This document shows positions 50,081 to 60,409 of a DNA stretch of 64,000 bases, in pieces. Source of the stretch: Hirundichthys speculiger (taxonomy: Eukaryota > Chordata > Actinopteri > Beloniformes > Exocoetidae); assembly GCA_018398805.1 (NCBI GenBank), contig JAGFBZ010000861.1:398501-462500 (forward strand). The letters are read 5' to 3'. The number at the start of each line of letters is the position of its first letter. Position 1 is the first letter of the stretch. A program made the position numbers and the translations under genes. The notes beneath the pieces were generated by a model. That model did no database searches. It was given only the letters and a program-made list of their open reading frames with translations, and was not told the origin of the DNA.

Positions 50081-50109
<29 letters not shown>
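50081..50109. repeat. A(29) homopolymer in the probable 5' leader or core promoter
   Basis: Twenty-nine adenines on the plus strand, T(29) in the direction of meis1, 256 bp upstream of the start codon. Confidence 0.93.
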
Positions 50110-50111
<2 letters not shown>

Positions 50112-51500
50112 AGGATGGAAATAAAATAGACCCTCAAACAAAACAGGCGACTCTCATGGCTTTTCTGCCACTCCGCCTGTCAGTCAAAAACGCGAGGGCT
50201 TGTCAAAAGTACCGGATGAATGATGGTCCCGACGCGCGTCTCCACGGGATCGGTACCACCGAAATGTTAATGCTCACAATCACAGTTAAAAAATGAAGCA
50301 GCTCTCCTCTCGTTTTCTTTGATCACTCTCGGCTCCCGGCTTGATTTTCTTATGCAAAAGCGTCTAGAGGAGATCAAGAGGAGGTGGGGTGATAATTCTG
50401 GTTTAGGCTTTCTTAAAGGAGCCACGATCGATGCTGTGCGTGTGTGCGACTGCGTGTGTATGCGTGAGCCGCCTGCCCCGTTTCGTGTACAATGGATGTG
50501 TGTGTTGAGCTGAGGAGGAGCGGAGGATCTGGACCAGACTGCTGAAACCCGGAAGTAGTGGTGGCCATAACAGGTCGCGTCTTACAAAACGCACCGGGCT
50601 GCAGCAAGTCGCGCGGAGAGGAGGGGTGGGAGGACCCTGCGAGCTCCGGCTGCACGGGGATGGACGCACAACATCCACCTATGGCTCCGTGCTCGCGTCT
50701 CCCCCTCAAACACTGACTTTATCCTCCAGACCCGGACACTGAAACGTGTGAATATCGGGATCGATGTGCCACAGCATCCACATTTACTCATAAACACTCC
50801 ATAAACGTTTGAGTGAAGCAGCTTTCAACTCTGAAGTGAGCTATTATCAGGTATGTAATAGACTTTACAGGACAAAATAAAACTTTATTACGACTCATTT
50901 CATTGTTACAATTAAGAACGACTGAAAACTAGTGTGAAACGCGCTCATTGCGCCTGGTAATAGTTGGATTAACCCTCCTGCTATCATGTCTGTATTATAT
51001 CCACAGTGCAGGTTGAAGTCAAACATCCAGTTTTACAGGTTGTGGCCCTTTTTCTTCCTCCTCAGCTTCACGCCTGGGCAATATTTGCATCATGTGTGCA
51101 ATAATGATCTCAGCACGGATATGTGCATCAGAGGCTGCAAAATGACTAGAAATAAGTTAACGTCAAATAAATAGATAAATAATTACTACTAAGTAAGTCT
51201 AACTTTAAAATTCCCTTTTTGAAACAAAGCAACTCATTGAATCAGTATTTTAGGACCCAGTTGTATCTGGAAGCTGACTGGTGAAATAAATCGTTACCGT
51301 CGCAGCAGCTTTTTGGTGTTATTTTATGCGTAACTAACAGTTAATGGTGTCCCCGTCCCCCGCAGCCGCGCCGAATGGGTCGCTCCAGTCTGCCCGGGCC
51401 GGCCAATGGCAGGGAGGCACAGGGATGGGAGCCCCCTATTGGCTCCGGACGTGATCGATCCGCGGTTGATTGATCGCTTTTAGGCCACATTCGCGAGCAG
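50110..51500 (-). promoter_or_regulatory. meis1: meis1 promoter region
   Basis: Upstream of exon 1. Sites seen: ACCCGGAAGT (50547-50556), a strong ETS/ELF word; facing CCAAT boxes at 51403-51407 (plus) and 51438-51442 (minus), of NF-Y type; and TGATTGAT (51467-51474), a PBX-HOX-type word. GC-rich, CpG-containing segments run from about 50.55 to 50.72 kb and 51.35 to 51.5 kb. ELF1 is a reported regulator of mammalian MEIS1. There is no evident TATA box. On the plus strand CAG|GTATGT at 50848-50856 looks like a splice donor. Confidence 0.55.
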
Positions 51501-54500
51501 GCGCAAAACAAAACGTCTTCAGTGGATGGAAAACACACACGCTGCGCTTCTGTCAGCTTCCCCCGCGTGCACTTTCAGCAAAACACCGAGTATTTTAGGG
51601 AGATCTCTCCGCTGCTCTGCCTCACGCACACACACAACGTAGTTTCCACATCTCTTGACTTTATTACAAACGCTCTCTGACCAAAGTTCTCAAAAACCAA
51701 ACAAAGCAACACTCACATCAATGTATCGACAACTTTCTGTTGTCTGAGTCACCAGCATTGAACTTTTGTCTCTATTCAATGACACGTTCACTTGTTCCCA
51801 CTGGCTCAGAGAGATGGCTAAAGTTTGCCTCTAATTCACGGTGGGAACTTACAAGCTCGATTCTGGTGAATTTTAATAAAAGTTGTGTTGTATATGAATA
51901 ATTTGTGGCTGTAGATAAATCATACAGTCGCGTCATGTTATCTTAACAGAGATTGTGTAGTTCTTAACAAGGTTATAAAGGTGTGAGTAATCTTGTTTTA
52001 TGCAGCCGATCCTGGTTATTTTTAATTAAATGTGGAGTTTAACTACTTTGATAACTATTCTGAAGAATGAACGGGATATTTAACGTCACACACAAACAAA
52101 TAAAAACGGAATCACACTAGTTTGATTCTCTTTTTTCCCCCAAAGAGCATGCATTTAGGATTCCCCAAAATTTCTAGGTAATTGTTTATTTTGTTTATTT
52201 GTTTGTTTGATTTATTTTTTTTCATAACGATGGCTCAAATGAGGTTTGCCAAACTTTTCCTTCATCCCTAAGCCCAGCAACCATCAGCTGAGAGCGCGTA
52301 AAAGAGCATTAATATCTGTTGATTATGCTCATAAGGTGTTGCTGGTGGGTGACAGCCTGTTTGAAGTTTTCCCCCCGTGCAGCGCGTCCAGCCATCGATC
52401 ATCTGCCCCCGGTGCCACAGACGGTGTCATAACACGATAATGCGGCTTCTTCACACGTTCGGCGGTGATTCCCGCGGAAGCCTACTAAAACCAGAGCAGT
52501 GGGATCCGATGGGACAATTTCCCAGGCACGTAATGAGTGCTGGAGCGTTCTGCATTCCGGCCGGCGGCGCTCCGGGGCGAGGACGGCACCGGAGCCACGA
52601 GGCGCGGACTTTTACGCACAGAAACACCGGATCAGAAACAAACCGGGCTGCTTTATGGGATCCCAGCTTGTTATTTCAGTAGTTTGCTGGTGAGTAGAAG
52701 CTCCCATTTTCTATTTCTTTAAAAAAATATGTATCATATAGTAAATAATTAAAAGCGTAAGTCATTAATTAAACATATATTCTAGAAGGAAAGTTATTTT
52801 AATTTAAAGGAAGCTGACGTTTAAATTCACTTTGCGTAAATGTGCGCGTTTGGTGAGACACAATCAGGATGATGCAGCTCACTGCGCAACAAGGTAACAC
52901 TAAATTTAAGCGAGTCATTGAGAAGAAGTAAGCTGCTTTAACATGAAAGAGGCTCTCCACACCAGCGCCCGCGCACTGTAAAATAAATACTGTAGCATTA
53001 TAAAGCAATTAAGCTCCTTCAATTAGCATCAATAAAAAGCAAAGTGGAGCAGCACTTTCTCTCCTGGAGCTGCTCTTTCGTGAGGGTCAGCGCGTTTTGG
53101 GATCCTGAAAGAGAGCGTGGGGGCAAATACCGTCACTTGTGTTTAATCCGCTTTGCGGTGACGGTAATGCTTTGAGTCGTTTCAATAAAATCAGGAGGTA
53201 TTACTTTTAAATGGCTGAATGCAAATTGACAGCGTGTTCGACTGCGGAAACAAATGAGGGCGTTATTAGATGGCCTCTGCGTCTTCACTTGTGCTGACAA
53301 GTGAGATAGAAAGAAAATTTGCCTTTAGTATATATAGTTTATACAAGAAAAAACAACAACAACAACAGCTATTCACAGGATGTAAATACTAAACAAATAT
53401 ACAAGCAACGTGCCCGTGAAATCCTATATAGCGCAAATTTTAGATCTATTTTAGTTCAGTTCTTGAGAGAAAAATTACAAATGTGAGGTCAGTTTTATTA
53501 CTGAGCTGCAAATAAATAATCAGAGTGCAGCAGGTCAGCGTTTGGAGTAATGTCGGACCCTGTGATCCTCTGTGTCTCTGCTCAGGGAACAACTGGCAGC
53601 CTGTGAAGTCAAACGGAGGTCAAACTTTTAGCCCCGCGCGCAAACATGTCGGGATCTGCAAAGAAGGCCACCGACTCTCTCTGGTTTGTGTCACCGCTGC
53701 GGCGCACAGGAAGACCAACTGCAAAGTTTTCACAGCTTATCTAATTATATGAAACTACTACTACTATGTTATCACCTGTCAGAACCTCCGGCCGCATTCA
53801 TTAGGGCGCGTTTAAGAGCCGCGAGCTGCGCCTGGAAACGATTCAGCCAGAAATGAGACGCTGGGGTTTCTGCGAGCAAATGATTTCTCCTGCAACGGAG
53901 TTACAAGTTGGTGTGATAATCCAGAATTAAAAGGTAATATGCACGTATATTTCTGTGTTTCATGTGCAAACCTTTAACTACACTTTTAGTAATCTGTCGT
54001 GATTTGGACACTGTAGAAGAAGAAGAGTAAATGATTGTCAGGGAAGGTGGATGTAATTATTTTTAAGTTTCTCCTTTTTTTTAAGATTAAAAAAAACACT
54101 AGTATGTAACTCATGGAGAATACTATGGCTTAGACTGGTTGTAATGAAAATAATAATAATCAAACACATCGCAAAATTAATTTCAAACCATGAAATCTTT
54201 TTTTTTTTTTTTAATTCATCAAGAGTTGTTCTTTCCTCTGGGAGAATTCCCTCCTGCTGGATCCTGCAGTTTGGCCCAAATGTTTGTCTGAGCTGCTCTC
54301 GCCTCCCCTCTCACATCACTGCTTAATCATGTGCGCCTTCTACCGGACAAGTTGGGAACTGCGTGTAGTCCTGAAGACGATCCCTGCTCTGATCATGGAG
54401 ATAAAACGCCAAAGTTGAGCTCCTACAACATTAATCCACAGTCAGTCTTCGTGTGTGCTTATGCTACGTTGTTACTACTTCCACGTCTGATTGTAGTGCA

Positions 54501-56074
54501 TGATCTCAAGATATTAACTGTTATATTTCTCATTAAACCTGCTCATGTTTAAGATGTAGCATGCCAAGTAAATAAGTGATTGTTGAAGTTGGTGTGTTGC
54601 CTTTGACTCTGAATCTCAAGTGTAGCTGTGTTTGTTTGTTTTTTATTTATTTATTTATTTTAAAGATGGAATTAAAGTATGGCTATTACAATAACTACCA
54701 CAAATCTGCACATTTACTTGATGACAAATAACATTTCACTGCATCTGGTGCTTAAAATGGTCCTAAATACAAGTGAGCTGAGCAAAAAGGATTACATCTA
54801 AAAACAGTGATTCAGTCCAACGTTCTGTTTAGTTGTCTGTTAGGGCCTGTTTTATCTCCTGAATAGTTGTATGTAGGTGTGGTGCTATTATGAACGTGTG
54901 GATTAATGACAAAGAGCTGCAGATGACTGAAACTCGAGCTGCTTGTATGTAACGTTGTAACGTCACCGCATCACATGGTTGATAAACAGCTGCCTTCCAG
55001 ATGTAGAGAAAACTGTGTGAAATTAGATGCAATTCAACACACGAAGACATAAGAAGACGCACATTCAAGCAAACCAAAGGCAGGTTCCTGCTGATAATAG
55101 ACGCGCTGGATGCTGCCAGTCAATTTTCACGTTGCGCCACCGGTCACCAGGTCAGCAGCTCCACTTTTACTCTGAAAGACTGCTGCTTGTGAATTAACCC
55201 CGCAGATAGAAAAGAGATCTCATCACTGTGTCACACACACCTCTTTACCTCGGTACCGCTTTCCCTCTGTGTCTCTAACCAAACCCTTCCAGCAGCATTT
55301 GTCACCAGCACTATTATTTCAGGTGTGCTAATGGTGTCGTAGACACTTTTGCAGGGAGCAGAAGAGACAGATGGAGATTTCTTTTTCTAAAAAAAAGAGG
55401 AGGGAGTGAGAGGAGAGCAGAAAGAATTGAGTATCATCATCATCAGGTAAAATCCCCCCCCAAAACAATCCATGGGTGAAAGATTTTTAGGTGAGGGAAA
55501 GGCTAAGGGGCGATGCATGCTGGGCAATAGCACCATTCAGGGTGGGTGGCAGTGTATGTATAGATGAGGATGAGAGGAGGGGGTCCTCACACCTCCCAGG
55601 GAGACTGTGAATTGATCAGCACCTTGGAGAGGAGGGAGAGAGGGGTGAGAAAAAGGGAGAGCAGCAAAGCAGAGAGATGAAGGACGACGATGAGGAGAGG
55701 ATGAGTGGAAAAAGCTGTGCGTCGGGGCTGAGCTATAAAGCCGGGAGGGGGGAGGGGGGTAAAATGGGGAAGGAGGAGTGAGGGAAGGTTGCAGAGGAGG
55801 TGTGAAGACTCATCTTCTCCTGGATGGGTGTGAGTTGAGGCTGGCGTGGCGAGTGGCCTGGGAGCACAGCATAGCCTAGTGGTAATAAACCTGCACACCC
55901 ATGAGAAACAGCAGCAGCCATGAGGAAGTCATAGCTGAAAATCAGAATCCAAGACTCAGCTGGTGCTGAGAAGGTCTGCTGAAGTTCCCGGTGCAGTTGT
56001 TAAAACCACCACATCTGGAGGATTTAAAATAAACATAAAAACAATAGTTATATACTTCTTAAATTGAAACTATA
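51501..56074. other. Upstream flank of meis1, no protein gene seen
   Basis: Mostly AT-rich non-coding DNA with T-rich stretches, a CpG-rich island at about 52.38-52.65 kb, a DR2-like nuclear-receptor site at 55141-55154 and purine-rich sequence near 55.5-55.8 kb. No exon with recognisable protein similarity was found on either strand. Confidence 0.7.
52380..52689 (+). promoter_or_regulatory. CpG-rich block ending in a plus-strand splice-donor-like site
   Basis: GC- and CpG-rich sequence 2.6-2.9 kb upstream of the meis1 start, ending GCTG|GTGAGTAG with GT at 52690. A good acceptor-like site (pyrimidine tract then CAG) ends at 53585. These could be the first intron of a divergent non-coding RNA, as annotated upstream of human MEIS1, but no expression evidence is available. 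Confidence 0.2.
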
Positions 56075-56950
56075 CAGTGGTATCTCTACTTACGAAATTT
56101 TCAGGTTACGAAACTGCTTCCAGAACCAATTAATTTTGTAAGTAGAGGTACCCGTGTACAAGTATTTATTGTGTCAAACCTTTGAATTACTGTATTTTCT
56201 GGACTATAAGCCGCATCTGAATATAAGCCGCACCCATTAAAATATAAACAAAATATATATTTTGTCACATATAAGCCACGCCGGACTATAAACCGCTGCT
56301 GAGAAATAAGATATTTACATCGAAAGATTTTGTACCATAAGTGTTTATTCATATACCTGAACTGATTTTTCCTCCTCCTGTGTACTGAAACCCCCCCACA
56401 CAGCAAAGACATCCGGAACAGACCCGCGAAATGGACCTGTATCGGATCCGCTTTGGAGCCGGATCACGGGCCTGCTGGCTCCACGCTGTGTCCGGTCCGC
56501 ATCTGCGATTAAAACATTACCTCTGCGGCGGGTCTGCTCAGAACCCTGAAATCCACTGGAGAACCAACAAACTGACTGGACAAACTGATAAATCCAGGTG
56601 TGTCTAAGTAGCTAGTAGCTACAATGTCAGACACACCTGGATTAATCAGTTTGTCCAATAATAACAGGTATTGATGCTCACAAAATGAATGTAGATTAGC
56701 ATAGCCAACATAGGCTACTAAACAAAAACAGAATTGCCCTTAACTACTTGGTTTGTTTTTGTTTTTTGCACTTCCTGCTAGAGCGCCCCCTGAGGGCTGA
56801 AGAAAAATTAATAGAAAAGTCGCATCTCTGTATAAACCTCATGGTTTAAAGCGTGAGACAAAAGTAGCGGCTTATAGTCCAGAAAATACAGTAATTTCGT
56901 AACTAGAGGTACCACTGTACAAGTATTTATTGTGTCAAACTTTTGAATTA
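56075..56950. mobile_element. Nested pair of TA-flanked non-autonomous DNA transposons (MITEs)
   Basis: An outer element begins TA|CAGTGGTATCTCTACTTACG and ends with the inverse, GTAACTAGAGGTACCACTG|TA at 56917. A near-complete short palindromic copy (56075-56156) also ends at GTACCCGTG|TA. TA duplications and such ends suggest a Tc1/mariner-type MITE. About 57 bp (56133-56189) is repeated directly at 56893-56950. The inner element is listed separately. There is no transposase. Confidence 0.75.
56190..56891. mobile_element. Non-autonomous DNA transposon with 25-bp terminal inverted repeats
   Basis: Perfect 25-bp ends, starting CTGTATTTTCTGGACTATAA and ending with its reverse complement, flanked by TA on both sides (56188-56189, 56892-56893). 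The ends are the widespread ...GGACTATAAGCCGC type. Inside, 29-bp arms at 56577-56605 and 56629-56657 form a hairpin with one mismatch. No coding capacity for transposase; 702 bp long. Confidence 0.85.
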
Positions 56951-59899
56951 ATAAATCATCGTTTTTAATGATTAATATCTGAAGATGGATATATTTTTTT
57001 CATCTACAGAGGTTGAACCTAAAATTAGGTGCCCCATGCCTGTAGAGTAAATGTTGTTTTCCTCATCCTCCTACACTCAGACTGTCACACTCTCCTCTTT
57101 GGGTTTTTTTTTTATTTTTTATAGTAAAACCATTCATCCATTTGATGGCGGGTTTCTTGCCACAGTGGCTGACAGAGTGAAAACCTCATCCACAGTCATA
57201 GTTTGCTTTGTGACTGATCTGTATCCCACAGACAGCACTAAACACATGGTCACCGTGAACTGTAGCTGTAACACACACACACGCACACACACACACACAC
57301 ACACAAAGCTCCTGTGGAACATCAAGCAGATAAAACCTGGAGCACTGCAGTTGCTCCTCTGACTCATCCTGCTTTTAGCTCATTTATTTCTCACGAACGC
57401 GCTTCAAGCTGAACTTTGATGAATGGAACATAGAGTTTTGCAGAAGTGGCTCCTAAAAATATAAATTAAAAACACGATGGAAACAACGCAAATATGGAAA
57501 CTGAAAACAGGAGGTAATAAAATCTACTGGCTAATGGGTGATGAAAGGACGTAAGAGGTCATCAGGTCGCGGTTTTTAATGCCCACTGTTGCCAAACTGG
57601 AAGCCGTAAATGCTGCTTCCTCACGAGCAGAGTGGCTGCAAGTTCATCACAAAAAGTTTTACAAGAACTGTAACACAACCCCACAAGGTCTTGGCAAAAA
57701 AAAAAAAAAAAAACTCAGGTTTAGTCACTGTTATGAATTGGACTTGAAATCAGTTAGTAAGATGTTGTGATACAACTGAGGGAAAGTATTTGGCATATCA
57801 GGTCATATATGTGCAGCGCAGTTCATCTGCGGGGCAGCCGTCCGTCCCTGCAGCAGCGAATCAGATTACCAAACACACTGATTGACTGCAGCGGTTGCTG
57901 GCAAAGCCACCGCCATCTCCTAAACAAAGTTATCTCTGCCGAAGTTCATCAAGAGGTCAGCGGTCACATCATCTCATCAGAGCTCCCATTCATACTGTAC
58001 AACCCTCAGGAACCTAATAGTAAAGCCTGCTAAGCATAAATTCCTCTCATAACATATAAATGTCACAGAGATGGAGAAGTCTGGAAGACTGTGGACTAAC
58101 TGTTGGTTTTCTGCAGCAACTGGAAGTGAAAGAAAATGAAAAAAAAAAATCAAGGTTTTTCAAACAATAAGACAGAAAGTTGTTTTCTGTGAAAAGTTCC
58201 TCCGAACCTGCGTGCAAACTGTCAAAGAACGAAGATAGCCTGATTTGATGTAAATGAATTCGTCTTGGTGTTTCTTAATTATCGTAAGTGTCACAACCAT
58301 CAAGAGACAACAACAGATGAGTTGGCACGCTCTAATGTTTGACATGTCTATCTTTAAACCCTTTGTTCTGCCGCTCTTTCTTTCCTCCTTTGTTTATGAC
58401 ACATTACACCACACCTGCGTCTGGTAATTATTCTTCCTCTCACTTTCTGAGCTTCATCCTTGAGTTTCTAAAAGCGGACAGAACCTGTGAATTCGAGCAT
58501 CTCCATCCCGAGGAGCGGCGTGCTGCACCACCTCCGGGCGAGAATGAACCCTCAATATTTTATCTTACATTGTAGGAAAGTCTGCACCTGGAATCTCTGC
58601 GTTGTTTTGTTTCTTATCATCTTTTATGACAGTTCAGTTGTGATGGATTCACTATACACACAAGCTTTAAGTGTCCATTATTTGCCAAGTAATTAACTTT
58701 TCTTTTGAAGACATCATTTATGCTATTCCATCAGTTTACTTTAGTAAAATTTATAAAAACATACCAGTAACGAGTTTAAGCTGAGCGCAAAACAGCTTTA
58801 CTTTAATTACTTTTTTTTTTTTCTGGAAAGTTTTTTTTTTAAGTATTTATTTAATGTCATTTTTGAACAATCTTCTGGATATTTTACAGTTTTTTTAGGC
58901 ATTGTTCAGTGTTAAATTCTGTCACTGAAAATCACACTCTGCTTCATAAATCTTCAAATAACTAAAGCTGTAACATATTTCAGGGTTTTTTTCCCCAGAA
59001 AATAAAAAAATAAAGCAGATAAAGCAAAAGTGATCATTGAGTGATTTAATCAGTGAGGAAAAATTTAAACATTGACTCCATAATTTCTGCATTAAAAAAT
59101 AAAAATAAAGACAGAGACAGAGGATCTGTGTCTGACCACTTTAGTTTTCCAAGGAGGAAAAAAAAAAAACTTTCCATCCAAAGTAGTGACAGTGTTGATC
59201 CGTCTGGACTGACATGTTTGCAGTGATTTCACTGCGTCTGGACCGACTCCTCACTGCCAAACCACCAGAACTTCCAGTGCATGGAGAGCTCATGTTCCCG
59301 CTGCAGATCCTGAAATATTACTCACGTACCAACTGACGCGTTTAAACACCACCACACAGGCAGATATGGAGTCTGCAGGTAACAGAGCACCTGTGGCTGC
59401 AGAAACAGGACACATCAAGGTCTGACAAGAGGAACAACGAGAGCTTTTGAAAAGCAGAAATGTTCAACGTTCCCTTCAGTCCAATCAAGTCATCTGAAGA
59501 GACGGAGATTTACACAACAACTGCAGCTGAGTTCAGTTTTACTGCTTTCTACTCCGCTTCAGTTGGAAATCTTTATAAAATTGATCTATTAAATCAGATC
59601 TTAAAAGTTATTTAGCAGGCATGCTTTTCAGGTGCAATTAAACATCTGAATATTTTTAAAAAGTTCCTTTTGTTGTTAATATTGGAAAATTGAACTCCTA
59701 ACTTGCATTTAAGTTAACCACAAGTTTAACACATGGAGGAAATATTCATAAGAGTTTGTTTGGTTAAAAAAAAAAAAAACAAACACAAAAAAAAGACTTC
59801 TTACTTTGATATATTTTCATTATGCCAAATCTGTGCTTTTACTTAAACAGAAGTCTGAATGCAGGACAGACTATTTCCCTGTTTTCCAAACAGTGAAAG
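56951..59899. other. Upstream flank, no gene seen
   Basis: AT-rich non-coding sequence with poly-A/T runs (57696-57713, 58810-58822) and one CA microsatellite. AGGTCAGCGGTCAC near 57955 resembles a DR1-like nuclear-receptor pair with one weak half. Nothing else is recognisable. Confidence 0.65.
57270..57305. repeat. (AC)n microsatellite
   Basis: About 18 AC units with one G interruption. Confidence 0.95.
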
Positions 59900-59907
59900 G
59901 TCTAAGG

Positions 59908-60401
59908 CAGTGGTGCGCAAACTGTGGTACGTGTACCACCAGCTGTACGCGAGCGCTCTCTGGTGGTACGCGGAGGAACGTCTGCACTTTCCACAATTTT
60001 TCTATATTTTCACTTAAAAAAAAATCAGAAACATACAATGCATTATAAATATGTTTCAAACGAAATGTGTAGCTTGAGATCATTAAAATTGACTTATAAA
60101 AAATATGTGTTACATATTCAGTTGCAGTGTAGATGTAACAACTTTTGAGTGTGTTTATTTTGCCTCTGTATGAGAGTATGAGTATGTGAGAATTGTTGGA
60201 CAGAGTTGTAATGTCTGATTCAGTAAAGTAACAATTCAGGCAACAATAAATAACCACAATAAGGAATAAACGTCTCTGTGAGTTTAAAGCTAATTGAGAA
60301 GGCATATAAAGCTATATTTTAAAACTGGTCATCATGGCGGTACTCAGAGAGCTGAACAGTTTCTCAGGTGGTACACAGAATTAAACGTTTGAGAACCACT
60401 G
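59908..60401. mobile_element. Non-autonomous hAT-type transposon with 8-bp target-site duplication
   Basis: Starts CAGTGGTGCGCAAACTGTGG and ends GTTTGAGAACCACTG, ends typical of hAT/Charlie-like MITEs. It is flanked by GTCTAAGG (59900-59907) and GTCTAACG (60402-60409), an 8-bp duplication with one mismatch, as hAT elements make. GGTGGTAC motifs near both ends are also characteristic. The interior is AT-rich with no transposase; 494 bp. Confidence 0.9.
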
Positions 60402-60409
60402 GTCTAACG

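Noticed and set aside
49834..50082. Possible upstream ORF in the meis1 5' leader
   Set aside because: No ATG on the minus strand in this stretch, so it would need a non-AUG start.
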